NCBI RefSeq assembly: GCF_003625475.1
Contig: NZ_RAIQ01000001.1
Location: forward strand, 558,001 to 622,000
Length of the DNA: 64,000 bases
DNA from: Butyrivibrio sp. X503
GTDB taxonomy: Bacteria; Bacillota; Clostridia; Lachnospirales; Lachnospiraceae
Reading direction: 5' to 3'
The stretch's first letter is position 1. Each line of letters begins with the position of its first letter. The position numbers were made by a program, and so were the translations under genes. Below are positions 1 through 8,268 of this stretch, one piece after another. The notes under the pieces were generated by a model. The model was not told where the DNA came from and made no database searches. It worked only from the letters and a program-made list of their open reading frames with translations.

Positions 1-516
1 GTTATTGACATGCTTGTTTGTATCAAGATGCTGCTTGGTGATCTCTATAGGGCTGCACTCCGTCTTTTCGCCGTCTTTGGGAATCATTATCTTTCTGCTG
101 CCATAGTCCATATCAAGCTTCTCATCAAGAACATACGCTGATGCAATCTCTTCCGTGATCCTGCTTGGCATCTCTTTCTCAACATCAACCAGTGTCCATA
201 TGGAATTGGCAACAGCAAGCCTTTCCCCATCGGCACTGTCCATAAAGAAATTTCTAAGTCCCATTGCCCCTTTGAGTTCATAAGGCATTGTTCCTATAGT
301 TACATCCTCGCAGAGCTTGGGATATCTGTTTACCGTTATCTGCCAAGCCGAAAGAACCCAGGCAAGACCGTTTCTCTTAAGATAGTCAATCGATGCAGGT
401 CCGCTCTGTGTCTGAAAGATCGTACTATCCTGAAAATAGTTGATAAGCGACTCTATCGCGAGCTTGGCGTTGCTGTCTACTTCACTGTATCTGATCCTTG
501 ATTTAAAAGTGTACAT
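1..516 (-). CDS. Acyl-ACP thioesterase, 3' part cut by window edge
   Basis: This gene would release free fatty acid from acyl-ACP, in the cytoplasm at the end of fatty acid synthesis. Translating the minus strand from ATG 516 gives 172 residues with no stop before the window edge; the C-terminal part lies outside. The start is supported by the upstream AGGAGAG. The N-terminal half (MYTFKSRIRYSEVDSN...) has the first hotdog fold pattern of acyl-ACP thioesterases. The last visible residues, HLDTNKHVNN, match the conserved start of the second hotdog domain, where the Asn and His belong to the catalytic site. The family usually has about 240-250 residues. The neighbour upstream is tRNA-Gln with its own terminator, so this gene is probably transcribed separately. 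I am fairly confident of the family; the chain-length preference cannot be read. Confidence 0.85.
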   Translation of the reverse strand, partial: MYTFKSRIRYSEVDSNAKLAIESLINYFQDSTIFQTQSGPASIDYLKRNGLAWVLSAWQITVNRYPKLCEDVTIGTMPYELKGAMGLRNFFMDSADGERLAVANSIWTLVDVEKEMPSRITEEIASAYVLDEKLDMDYGSRKIMIPKDGEKTECSPIEITKQHLDTNKHVNN

Positions 517-542
517 TTCACTCTCCTTTTGCGTACGGAGCA

Positions 543-579
543 TTTTTTGTTGGATAGGAATTTGCTATCCAACAAAAAA
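543..579. repeat. Perfect 15-bp inverted repeat next to the tRNA terminator
   Basis: The arms at 543-557 and 565-579 are exact reverse complements around a 7-base loop. The arms consist of six T/A followed by GTTGGATAG. The A/T end of one arm is also the T-run of the tRNA-Gln terminator. It may be a back-up or opposite-strand terminator between the tRNA and the thioesterase gene. Confidence 0.6.
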
Positions 580-601
580 GCGAGATTGTCACCAATCTCG
601 C
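574..601 (-). terminator. Rho-independent terminator of tRNA-Gln
   Basis: On the minus strand a 9-bp stem (GCGAGATTG / CAATCTCGC) with a 4-base loop is followed directly by six Ts. It starts 14 bases after the tRNA 3' end. The T-run is shared with a second perfect inverted repeat at 543-579 (see repeat entry). Confidence 0.85.
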
Positions 602-614
602 TTTCACATATTAG

Positions 615-687
615 CTGGGCTAGTAGGATTCGAACCTACGTAATGACGGAGTCAGAGTCCGTTGCCTTACCGCTTGGCGATAGCCCA
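615..687 (-). tRNA. tRNA-Gln (anticodon CUG)
   Basis: The minus strand folds as a 73-base tRNA. The 7-bp acceptor stem is TGGGCTA/TAGCCCA with discriminator G. The anticodon stem ACGGA/TCCGT carries the loop CTCTGAC, so the anticodon is CTG, reading CAG (Gln). The T-arm is GTAGG TTCGAAT CCTAC. The CCA end is not encoded. Its own promoter lies upstream and a terminator follows. Confidence 0.95.
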
Positions 688-700
688 CCGACAAGAAATG

Positions 701-729
701 ATTATACGTGAGGCATCAGAAAAAAGCAA
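701..729 (-). promoter_or_regulatory. Promoter of tRNA-Gln
   Basis: On the minus strand, TTGCTT (724-729) and a perfect TATAAT (701-706) are separated by 17 bases. The predicted start lies about 6-7 bases before the mature tRNA 5' end. Confidence 0.8.
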
Positions 730-768
730 GTACTTTTTTTGAATTTTTTTCATTTCTCGTATGTATAT

Positions 769-806
769 TATACCCCCTCACAACAAAAGTTGCGAGGGGT
801 ATATAT
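769..806 (-). terminator. Probable terminator of glnN
   Basis: A stem with CCCCTC..AAC paired to GTT..GAGGGG (one mismatch, A-rich loop) begins about 14 bases after the glnN stop codon. There is no clean T-run on the minus strand, only AT-rich sequence, so termination is plausible but not certain. Confidence 0.5.
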
Positions 807-819
807 TACTTGGGAAAAA

Positions 820-2931
820 TCAACCTTCAAAAAGAAGATCTGCGTATGTCGGAATAGGCCAATCTTTCTTATCTACAAGCATCTCAAGCTTGTCTGCAGG
901 AGTTCTGAGTGCATCCATAATTGGAAGTATCTTATCCTTGTAGAAGAAAGCAAGCTCGCGCTGATCTTTGATCTTCTTGGCCTTCTCTTCACCGACTTTA
1001 AGCTTATCAAGAGCTGTTTTCATCTTGGCAAGCTGATCCTGGATCTCTTTAAGCTCTGCGACCTCAACCGACGCATCAACGCCTGCTGCCTTGATCTGGT
1101 TGACATCCGTGGCAACTCTTCCGGCATACTTCATAACAGCGGGAATAATCTGCTTGGAAGCCATATCGATCATTGTAAGAGCTTCGATGTTGATAGTCTT
1201 GGCATATGATTCGAATATGATCTCTTTTCTTGACTCAAGTTCAGTCTTTGTATAAACACCGAACTTCTGGAAAAGATCGATAGCCTTCTTGGTAGTAAGT
1301 GTATCTGCCGCCTCAATGGTTGACTTGATATTGGGAAGTCCGCGTCTCTCCGCTTCTTTTACCCACTCATCGGAATATCCGTCCCCGTTGAAGATGATTC
1401 TCTGATGCTCGGTAAGATATTCCTTGATAAGGTCATGTACAGCCATATCAAAATCATCTGCCTTTTCAAGGATATCGGCAGCTTCTGCAAATGCCTCGGC
1501 AACGATCGTATTAAGTGTAGTGTTGGAGCTCGCCATGGAATCGGAAGAACCAACCATTCTGAACTCGAATTTATTACCTGTAAATGCAAAAGGTGAAGTC
1601 CTGTTTCTGTCCGTAGCATCCTTCTCAAACTGAGGGAGTGTGGATACACCGGTCTTGAGCTTGCCGCCCTTCTTGCTGGACTTGGCAACACCCGTCTCGA
1701 TAAGCTGTCTTACAACGTCCTCAAGCTGCTCTCCGAGGAATACGGAAATAATAGCCGGAGGAGCCTCGTCAGCGCCGAGTCTGTGGTCGTTACCTACATC
1801 AGACGCACTCTGTCTCAAAAGATCGGCATGCTTATCAACAGCCTTTAAGATACATGAAAGCACAAACAGGAACTGTACGTTCTTGTTGGGTGTATCGCCG
1901 GGATCAAGAAGGTTAACACCGTCATCTGTGCAAAGAGACCAGTTGTCGTGCTTACCTGATCCGTTAACGCCCGCAAAAGGCTTCTCGTGAAGGAGACATC
2001 TCATGTGATGATGCTCTGCAACACGCTTCATTGTCTCCATGATAATCTGATTGTGATCAACCGCAATATTGGCTGTCTCGTAAACCGGAGCGAGCTCGTG
2101 CTGTCCGGGAGCAACCTCATTGTGCTGTGTCTTATCGGGAACACCGAGCTTCCAGAGTTCTACGTTGAGGTCTTTCATGAACTCTCCGACTCTTTCTCTG
2201 ATAACTCCGAAGTAGTGATCCTCCATCTCCTGTCCCTTGGGGGGCTTGGCACCGAAAAGAGTTCTTCCCGTAAAAAGAAGATCCTCTCTCTTCATTGCCT
2301 TGTCCCAATCAACAAGGAAGTATTCCTGCTCGGGTCCTACAGATACATTGACCTTGGTAGCCGTAGTATTTCCGAAAAGTTTAACTATTCTGAGAGCCTG
2401 CTTGTTAATAGCCTCCATGGATCTGAGAAGCGGAGTTTTCTTATCAAGCGCCTCTCCTGTGTATGAACAAAAGGCAGTGGGAATGCAAAGTGTAACGCCG
2501 GCTCCCGACTCTTTAAGGAAAGCGGGAGATGTGATATCCCATGTCGTATATCCTCTTGCCTCAAAAGTGGCTCTGAGTCCACCTGAAGGGAAAGATGATG
2601 CGTCAGGCTCACCCTTTATCAGCTCTTTACCTGAAAAAGAAGTAAGCATCCTTCCGTCTTTTTCTGCGCTTCCCACAAATGAATCATGTTTCTCGGCCGT
2701 GATACCTGTAAGCGGCTGGAACCAATGCGTATAATGCGTCGCTCCGTTCTCAACAGCCCACTCTTTCATAGCGTTGGCAACAACATCAGCGGATTCCTTG
2801 GATAATGCTCCGCCGTGCTCCGTAACGCTCACAACCTCCTTGTAAACATTCTTGGGAAGTCTCTCTCTCATCTTTGCAAGAGTAAAAACGTTCTGTCCGA
2901 ATATCTCTTCTACGTTCACCCTATTGCTCAT
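820..2931 (-). CDS. glnN: Glutamine synthetase, type III
   Basis: It joins ammonium to glutamate using ATP and is a main entry of nitrogen. The 703-residue length is that of GSIII (about 700), not the 440-470 of GSI. Visible GS motifs are GPEQEYF (199-205), NEVAPGQHE (271-279) and the ATP/glutamate loop [10 protein letters not shown] (323-332). The GSIII-type N-terminal region with ARGYTTWD and the long helical C-terminus are present. ATG is preceded by AAAGGGG. The gene stands alone: a promoter with a 15-base palindrome lies directly upstream, and a weak terminator follows. No GlnR or PII gene is visible nearby. The family call is certain; regulation by nitrogen is an inference. Confidence 0.97.
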   Translation of the reverse strand: MSNRVNVEEIFGQNVFTLAKMRERLPKNVYKEVVSVTEHGGALSKESADVVANAMKEWAVENGATHYTHWFQPLTGITAEKHDSFVGSAEKDGRMLTSFSGKELIKGEPDASSFPSGGLRATFEARGYTTWDITSPAFLKESGAGVTLCIPTAFCSYTGEALDKKTPLLRSMEAINKQALRIVKLFGNTTATKVNVSVGPEQEYFLVDWDKAMKREDLLFTGRTLFGAKPPKGQEMEDHYFGVIRERVGEFMKDLNVELWKLGVPDKTQHNEVAPGQHELAPVYETANIAVDHNQIIMETMKRVAEHHHMRCLLHEKPFAGVNGSGKHDNWSLCTDDGVNLLDPGDTPNKNVQFLFVLSCILKAVDKHADLLRQSASDVGNDHRLGADEAPPAIISVFLGEQLEDVVRQLIETGVAKSSKKGGKLKTGVSTLPQFEKDATDRNRTSPFAFTGNKFEFRMVGSSDSMASSNTTLNTIVAEAFAEAADILEKADDFDMAVHDLIKEYLTEHQRIIFNGDGYSDEWVKEAERRGLPNIKSTIEAADTLTTKKAIDLFQKFGVYTKTELESRKEIIFESYAKTINIEALTMIDMASKQIIPAVMKYAGRVATDVNQIKAAGVDASVEVAELKEIQDQLAKMKTALDKLKVGEEKAKKIKDQRELAFFYKDKILPIMDALRTPADKLEMLVDKKDWPIPTYADLLFEG

Positions 2932-2954
2932 CAGTGCCCCTTTCTGAACTACAA

Positions 2955-2982
2955 ATTTTAACTGTTTAACAGTTTACATCAA
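2955..2982 (-). promoter_or_regulatory. glnN promoter with palindromic operator candidate
   Basis: On the minus strand, TTGATG (2977-2982), a 16-base spacer and TAAAAT (2955-2960) form a promoter. The spacer and first -10 base carry the palindrome AACTGTTTAACAGTT (2960-2974; 7-bp arms), which sits where a repressor would block RNA polymerase. Confidence 0.6.
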
Positions 2983-3010
2983 CTTACAAAAAACTACTAC
3001 CAAAATATTA

Positions 3011-4252
3011 TTATTTTTTCTCATTTTCTTTTGAAGGGGCTCTCAATATGTCGTACTTCTCGGCTGACTCAGACAGCTCCACATAGATAACCTGCTTGGG
3101 ATGGGGACATGATTCGATACTCTCGCCATCCTCGGTGTAAAGTCCCTTGACTGTAACCTTCACATCGGTTCCGTCAGGCTTCATGATTTCTATCTCATCT
3201 CCGACAGAGAATTTGTTTCTCTGCTCGATCTTGGCAAAGCCTCTTTCATCGATCTCACCGACTATTCCAAGATAGATATACTCATTAACATATGTGTTTA
3301 CGTCGTAGATCTGCGTCTCATCACTGGGCTTTCCGAAATAGAAGCCTGTGGTGAACTGCCTGTATGTACACTTTGAAATCTGCTCTTTGTACCAGGGCAT
3401 ATTCTCCCTGTACTTTTCTTCGGATTCAAAGAAATCATCTATAGCTTTTCTGTAGGTTCTTGCAACGGTCGCTACATAGAGGGCCGTCTTCATTCTTCCC
3501 TCGATCTTGCAGCTGTCGACTCCGGCATCCACAAGCTCCGGAATATGCTCTATCATGCACAGATCCTTGGAATTGAAGATATATGTACCTCTGTCGTTCT
3601 CATAGACAGGAAGATACTCTCCGGGTCTTTTCTCCTCGACAACCGCGTACTTCCATCTGCAGGGATGAGTGCACGCACCGTGGTTGGCGTCTCTTCCCGT
3701 GAAATAATTGGACAAAAGACATCTTCCCGAATATGAGATGCACATTGCCCCGTGAATGAAGCACTCCATCTCAAGATCATCCGGAATCTTCTCCTTTATC
3801 TCTTTTATCTCATTCATAGAAAGTTCTCTGGCCGCCACTACTCTCTTTGCTCCCAGATCTCTCCAGAAAAGATATGTCTCATAGTTGGTATTGTTGGCCT
3901 GCGTCGAAACATGTATATCTATCTCGGGGCAGATCCTTCTTGCCTTCATGAAAATACCGGGGTCTGCGATAATAAGTGCATCGGGCTTAAGCTCTTTTAA
4001 CTCATGAAGGTATTCCTCCACGCCGTCGAGATCGTAGTTGTGTGCAAGGATATTCACCGTGACATGAACCTTTACTCCATGCTCATGGGCAAAAGAGATT
4101 CCTTCTTTCATCTCTTCTTTGCTGAAATTCTTGGCCTTGGCGCGAAGTCCGAAAGCATCGCCTCCGATGTAAACAGCGTCAGCCCCAAATATAACGGCAG
4201 TCTTTAAAACCTCCAGACTGCTCGCAGGTATAAGTAATTCCGGTTTTTTCAT
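3011..4252 (-). CDS. trhP: Peptidase U32-family tRNA hydroxylation protein (TrhP-like)
   Basis: U32 proteins of the TrhP/YrrO group make 5-hydroxyuridine at position 34 of tRNAs, the substrate of TrmR. The 413-residue product starts MKKPELLIPA. I chose ATG 4252 because GGAG lies 6 bases upstream; an ATG four codons earlier has no ribosome site. The TIM-barrel-like start (PAS..EVLKTAVIFGADAVYIGG), the ECFIHGAMCISYSGRC signature and a further Cys pair (GACTHPCRW) are visible. These Cys residues are those proposed to hold a cluster in this family. The C-terminal U32 domain is present. It follows trmR by 21 bases, as yrrO follows yrrM in Bacillus. Bacillus has two U32 genes (yrrN, yrrO); only one is here. 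Confidence 0.88.
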   Translation of the reverse strand: MKKPELLIPASSLEVLKTAVIFGADAVYIGGDAFGLRAKAKNFSKEEMKEGISFAHEHGVKVHVTVNILAHNYDLDGVEEYLHELKELKPDALIIADPGIFMKARRICPEIDIHVSTQANNTNYETYLFWRDLGAKRVVAARELSMNEIKEIKEKIPDDLEMECFIHGAMCISYSGRCLLSNYFTGRDANHGACTHPCRWKYAVVEEKRPGEYLPVYENDRGTYIFNSKDLCMIEHIPELVDAGVDSCKIEGRMKTALYVATVARTYRKAIDDFFESEEKYRENMPWYKEQISKCTYRQFTTGFYFGKPSDETQIYDVNTYVNEYIYLGIVGEIDERGFAKIEQRNKFSVGDEIEIMKPDGTDVKVTVKGLYTEDGESIESCPHPKQVIYVELSESAEKYDILRAPSKENEKK

Positions 4253-4273
4253 TGAAATCTCCATTTATCTAAA

Positions 4274-4915
4274 TTAAAGCTTTACCGAAAGTGTCATTCC
4301 ATCCCCAACGGTAAGTATCACCGTATTAAGCGCATCGTTATGCTTAAGCTCATACAGGTATTCACGCATTCTGGCATGAATTGTCCTGTCTCTCCTTGTG
4401 ACCGCAAACCTCGATTCTATAATATCTCCGTCCTGAAGCACATTATCGGAAACAAGCAGACCGCCCTTATTAAGTATCCTTATGCAATCAGGCAAAAAAT
4501 TGATGTACTGGCCTTTAGCCGCATCCATAAAAATAAAATCATACCCCGGGGCCAGCGTTCTGAGTATATCGGTCGCATCACCTTCCAAAAGTGTGATTTT
4601 ATTGTTTTTGTCGTACTTTATGAAATTGTCTTTTGCAACAGGAATTCTCTTTTCGTACTTTTCAATGGTAGTTATCTTGGTGTCGTCACCGCTGTACTCT
4701 GCCATCAAAAGTGCTGAAAACCCGATGGCGCATCCAACCTCCAAAATATTTTTCGGCTTAGATGACGCCATAAGGAACTTAAGAAGTGCCTGAGTATCCT
4801 TGCGAATTATAGGTACATCTCCGGCCTTGGCTTCTTTTTCAAGAGCATCGAGATACTCCGCATTTCCCGGATCAAGAGAATTGATAAAAGCAGTCATTCT
4901 ATCCTGTTCAATCAC
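4274..4915 (-). CDS. trmR: tRNA 5-hydroxyuridine methyltransferase
   Basis: It methylates 5-hydroxyuridine-34 in tRNA to 5-methoxyuridine with S-adenosylmethionine, working after TrhP. The O-methyltransferase family 3 fold shows motif I as ILEVGCAIGFS (57-67) and the metal-site segment DAAKGQY (131-137). I place the start at GTG 4915. A strong GGAGGGAG precedes it, it overlaps the upstream stop by 8 bases, and the protein (213 residues, start VIEQDRMTAFINSL) then aligns with the usual N-terminus. A longer frame from 5011 would add about 32 Lys/Arg-rich residues that merely mirror the acidic tail of the overlapping upstream gene. Neighbours match B. subtilis yrrL-yrrM-yrrO. Confidence 0.88.
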   Translation of the reverse strand: MIEQDRMTAFINSLDPGNAEYLDALEKEAKAGDVPIIRKDTQALLKFLMASSKPKNILEVGCAIGFSALLMAEYSGDDTKITTIEKYEKRIPVAKDNFIKYDKNNKITLLEGDATDILRTLAPGYDFIFMDAAKGQYINFLPDCIRILNKGGLLVSDNVLQDGDIIESRFAVTRRDRTIHARMREYLYELKHNDALNTVILTVGDGMTLSVKL

Positions 4916-5423
4916 CGTCTTCTCCCTCCGAAGCTTCTTCCTCTCCGGATCCCTCTGTGTCTTCCTCTGTTTCTGAAGCTTCCTCTGCCAATCCTTCCGC
5001 AGACTCTTCAACTTCCTCTACAGTCTTTTCCTCAGCTGTCTTCTGCGTGTCGAGAGCATCTTCTCCACCTGACATAATGATTATCATCTCTTCGGGAGTC
5101 ATAGTAGTACTAAGCTCATATGTTCCTGGCTTTTCCATACCATGGTATTCGGAAAAACGCTCCTGCAGGAAAAACAATTTCTTATCTGTTATAAGTCCTG
5201 CTCCTGCGAGCTTGCTTCCTATAGTCTTGGCACCGTCTCCTTCACTTATGGTAACCGTCACTTCTCTTCCTGCACCGGTAGATACAGGTTTCTGATTAAA
5301 TATCTGATATCCGTAGCTGTAAGCAAGTTTGGAATATTTGCTGATAAGCATTATCATCAACAAAACAAACGCTACTTTTACCACAGTATCAAGTATTCCT
5401 AATATTCCACTTTTAGCATTCAT
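4908..5423 (-). CDS. Short MltG/YceG-like membrane protein without catalytic domain
   Basis: The position matches yrrL (mltG), the endolytic murein transglycosylase next to trmR in Bacillus, but the product has only 171 residues instead of about 330-370. It has a transmembrane segment at about 15-35. Next comes one LysM-like YceG subdomain (about 53-120; VTISEGDGAKTIGSKLAGAGLI, then GTYELSTTMTPEEMIIIMSGG). A very acidic Glu/Asp/Ser tail of about 45 residues completes it. The catalytic Glu region of MltG is absent, and no frameshifted remainder follows because trmR begins at once. The start ATG has AGAGGAAAG upstream. It may bind glycan or partner proteins only. Similar short forms may be normal in the family, so I do not call it a pseudogene. 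Confidence 0.7.
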   Translation of the reverse strand: MNAKSGILGILDTVVKVAFVLLMIMLISKYSKLAYSYGYQIFNQKPVSTGAGREVTVTISEGDGAKTIGSKLAGAGLITDKKLFFLQERFSEYHGMEKPGTYELSTTMTPEEMIIIMSGGEDALDTQKTAEEKTVEEVEESAEGLAEEASETEEDTEGSGEEEASEGEDGD

Positions 5424-5452
5424 AAATAGTCTTTCCTCTTACGGACCGAGCA

Positions 5453-7132
5453 TCAATTATTGGAGTCCATAATTATAGGCATGATCATCGGTCTTCTTTT
5501 TGTCTTCTTCCAAATATAATCGCTTAAGACGTCTTTGACAATATTTTTTAGTTTTCCCCAGTCGGTAATACCCTTTTCGAGTGCCTCGGTAACCTCATCG
5601 TAAACAAGATCCGTTGCATCATCAATCAGTTTGTCGGACTCTCTTACATAAACAAAACCTCTTGAAACAATACTGGGTCCTGATACAAGTATACCATTTG
5701 CCTGATCAAGGCCAAATACAACGATGACAATTCCGTCCTCGGCAAGATGCTGTCTGTCCCTGAGGACCACATTTCCTACATCTCCGACGCCAAGTCCGTC
5801 TACAAGTATAGCTCCGAAAGGAACTTTTCCGTTAATAGCTGCACCGTCGCCGTTAAGCTCAAGTATATCACCGGAATGAAGAATAAAGATATTCTCCTTG
5901 GGTATTCCAAGATCCTTGGCTATTCTACGCTGAGCCATAAGGTGTCTGTATTCACCGTGAACGGGAATCGCATATTTAGGTTTTACCAAAGTATAAAGAA
6001 GCTTGATATCCTCCTGACAAGCATGTCCCGAAACATGGACATCCTGGAAGATAACGTCGGCTCCCTTCATCTGGAGTTCGTTGATTATATTGGTAACGGC
6101 CTTCTCATTACCCGGAATCGGATGTGATGAGAAAATAACCGTATCACCCGCACCTATAGTGATCTTCTTGTGCTGACCGCTTGCCATTCTGCTGAGTGCA
6201 GCCATACTCTCTCCCTGGCTTCCCGTTGTGATTATAACGGTCTTGTTCTCAGGGTAGTTCTTTATCTGATCGATATCAATAAGCGTATCTTCGGGAACCT
6301 GGATGCACTCAAGCTTCTGAGCAATGTCGATGATGCTGACCATGCTTCGGCCTTCGACAACAACCTTTCTTCCGAATTTATGTGCCATATTGATTATCTG
6401 CTGAACTCTGTCAACATTGGATGCAAAAGTAGCGACAATGATCCTCGAATTCTCGTGCTCCTCAAAAAGTGCATTGAGAGCCCTACCTACAGTCTTCTCC
6501 GAAGGAGTAAATCCGGGACGCTCAGCGTTGGTTGAATCGCACATGATACCAAGGACACCCTTTTTACCTATCTCGGCAAAGCGCTGGAGATCGATGGGGT
6601 CACCGTAAACAGGTGTATAGTCAACCTTAAAGTCTCCCGTATGCACGATCGTGCCTGCAGGTGAATAGATCGCAAGCGCTGCGGCATCAACGATCGAATG
6701 GTTGGTTCTTATAAACTCAACTCTGAACTGTCCGAGGTTAATGGACTGTCCAAACTTAACCACTTTCCTTCTTGTGCTCTTTAAAAGGTTATGCTCCTCG
6801 AGCTTGTGTTCAATTATACCCATTGTAAGCCTTGTTGCATATACGGGTACATTGAGTTCATGCAAAATATACGGAAGAGCACCGATATGGTCCTCATGTC
6901 CGTGGGTAATAACAAAGCCTTTTACCTTGTCTATGTTTTCCTGAAGATATGTGATGTCCGGGATAACAAGGTCGATTCCCAACATGTCATCGTCAGGGAA
7001 TGCCAACCCGCAGTCAACCACAATAATACTGTCTTCATATCTGAAGGCAGTGATGTTCATTCCAATCTGCTCAAGACCACCCAAAGGAATGATCTGCAGC
7101 TTGGACGCATTTTCAATTTTCTTTTTGTTCAA
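5453..7132 (-). CDS. rnj: Ribonuclease J
   Basis: A metallo-beta-lactamase/beta-CASP ribonuclease for mRNA decay and rRNA processing in the cytoplasm. The metal motif HGHEDH is at 77-82; later motifs GDFKVD, SGHA and PVHGEYRH are also present, followed by the C-terminal RNase J domain. I start at TTG 7132, which has GGAGGA six bases upstream; this gives 559 residues, the usual length. An upstream in-frame TTG at 7174 lacks a ribosome site and would add 14 odd residues. It lies between the DUF1292 gene (59 bases away) and the MltG-like gene, within the conserved minus-strand string. Confidence 0.95.
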   Translation of the reverse strand: MNKKKIENASKLQIIPLGGLEQIGMNITAFRYEDSIIVVDCGLAFPDDDMLGIDLVIPDITYLQENIDKVKGFVITHGHEDHIGALPYILHELNVPVYATRLTMGIIEHKLEEHNLLKSTRRKVVKFGQSINLGQFRVEFIRTNHSIVDAAALAIYSPAGTIVHTGDFKVDYTPVYGDPIDLQRFAEIGKKGVLGIMCDSTNAERPGFTPSEKTVGRALNALFEEHENSRIIVATFASNVDRVQQIINMAHKFGRKVVVEGRSMVSIIDIAQKLECIQVPEDTLIDIDQIKNYPENKTVIITTGSQGESMAALSRMASGQHKKITIGAGDTVIFSSHPIPGNEKAVTNIINELQMKGADVIFQDVHVSGHACQEDIKLLYTLVKPKYAIPVHGEYRHLMAQRRIAKDLGIPKENIFILHSGDILELNGDGAAINGKVPFGAILVDGLGVGDVGNVVLRDRQHLAEDGIVIVVFGLDQANGILVSGPSIVSRGFVYVRESDKLIDDATDLVYDEVTEALEKGITDWGKLKNIVKDVLSDYIWKKTKRRPMIMPIIMDSNN

Positions 7133-7191
7133 AACTATTCCTCCATCTTTTGTAGAAAAAGACGTAGAACCCAATAATAACCAGTTGCCCG

Positions 7192-7455
7192 TTAAATATC
7201 GAGATCTATGCCGTCCTCAGAAAGCAGCTTGCGAAAAATGCCTGCGACCGCATCAAGTTCTTTTTCGTCATCTACGATCACATAAACCGCTTCTTCATCT
7301 TTAATATCGGAGTCATCGCGCAAAATGAGCGCTTCTCCGTCACCATCCTCTTCATCTGTTACAAGTAAATATGTTTTTGCACCTATAACTGTCTGTTCAA
7401 GGCAATAGAACTCAACGGGTTCTTCGCCTTCAGGACTAAAAATAATCTTTTCCAA
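7192..7455 (-). CDS. DUF1292 protein (YrzB-like)
   Basis: A small acidic protein of 87 residues. DUF1292 proteins have no settled function but almost always sit between ruvX (yrrK) and the genes of this string, as here. The fold core is visible in the EEPVEFYCLEQ...YLLVTDEED pattern and the C-terminal DEKELDAVAGIFRKLL helix. The start must be TTG 7455, since an in-frame stop lies just before it and there is no internal Met. It follows ruvX by 12 bases. Confidence 0.85.
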   Translation of the reverse strand: MEKIIFSPEGEEPVEFYCLEQTVIGAKTYLLVTDEEDGDGEALILRDDSDIKDEEAVYVIVDDEKELDAVAGIFRKLLSEDGIDLDI

Positions 7456-7467
7456 ATCGGTTTTCTC

Positions 7468-7890
7468 TCAATCTTTTCTGTTGTTCAGATAATCCTGAAG
7501 AATTATCTGAGCCGCTATCATATCTACGTATTCTTTTCTTTCACGACCTCGGATCTCGAGTTCGTCCATTATCTCATCAGCCTCTACCGTTGTGAGGCGC
7601 TCATCCCACATGATCACGGGGATGCCTGTTCTTCTCTCAATCTTGTCCTTGAATTCAAGGCACAACTCTGATCGCACAGAAGGTGTCATATCCATGTTAA
7701 TAGGGAGTCCCAGAACTATCTTCTCGACTCCGTATTCCACAATAAGCTCCTCTATGCGTGCCAATGTTTTTCTAAGTTTGTTCTCTTCTTTTCTACGGAT
7801 TATCTCTTTACCCTGCGCGGTAAGAAGAAGCTCATCGCTGATGGCCACTCCAACCGTCTTGGAACCGTAATCAAGCCCCATTATCCGCAT
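7468..7890 (-). CDS. ruvX: Holliday junction resolvase-like RuvX/YqgF
   Basis: An RNase H-fold nuclease implicated in Holliday junction resolution and in pre-16S rRNA maturation. The 140-residue protein has [15 protein letters not shown] at the N-terminus (catalytic Asp), VLGLPINMD in the middle (usually GxP.xxxG; here NMD) and WDERLTT (catalytic Glu), plus a C-terminal Asp in [10 protein letters not shown]. The length is typical. It begins 10 bases after ireB and is followed closely by DUF1292. Either ATG 7890 or ATG 7881 could be used; the first was kept. Confidence 0.93.
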   Translation of the reverse strand: MRIMGLDYGSKTVGVAISDELLLTAQGKEIIRRKEENKLRKTLARIEELIVEYGVEKIVLGLPINMDMTPSVRSELCLEFKDKIERRTGIPVIMWDERLTTVEADEIMDELEIRGRERKEYVDMIAAQIILQDYLNNRKD

Positions 7891-7899
7891 AATCTTGTA

Positions 7900-8175
7900 T
7901 TACTTTCTGGCCCAATCGTTACTCTTGATGTACTCGGTAAGCATCTCTTCAACGAGCTCATCTCTCTCAACCTTCATGATAAGGCTTCTTGCTCCCTTGT
8001 GGCTTGTAATATAAGTGGGATCTCCCGACATGATATATCCGACGATCTGATTGACCGGATTGTATCCCTTCTCAAGAAGAGCATCATAAACCACAGAAAG
8101 AACCTTCTTAACACCTGTCTCGGGTTCAATCTCAACTTTAAAAAATTGGGTGTTTCCTAAATCCTGCTCTGCCAT
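7900..8175 (-). CDS. ireB: IreB family regulatory phosphoprotein (DUF965, YrzL)
   Basis: Small Firmicute protein that in Enterococcus is phosphorylated by the Ser/Thr kinase IreK and tunes cephalosporin tolerance. The 91-residue product shows the family pattern [38 protein letters not shown] chose ATG 8175 ([15 protein letters not shown]), which has GGAGA five bases upstream; ATG 8187 has none. The N-terminal Thr, possibly the TQFF site, corresponds to the phosphorylated region in homologues (inference). It heads the ireB-ruvX-DUF1292 trio. Confidence 0.92.
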   Translation of the reverse strand: MAEQDLGNTQFFKVEIEPETGVKKVLSVVYDALLEKGYNPVNQIVGYIMSGDPTYITSHKGARSLIMKVERDELVEEMLTEYIKSNDWARK

Positions 8176-8268
8176 AGTGTTCTCCATTCATGTATTATTG
8201 AAGCGGTCTTCTCGCGCCGCTTGGATTCGGTAAAAAATACGGTACACAATTATTATGACATAAGAAAA

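Noticed and set aside
4916..5011. Basic N-terminal extension of TrmR
   Set aside because: No ribosome site and it mirrors the acidic tail coding of the upstream gene; GTG 4915 has a strong site.
4908..5423. MltG stub as a pseudogene
   Set aside because: Good ribosome site, no frameshift remnant, tight overlap with trmR and a neat acidic end suggest a maintained short gene.
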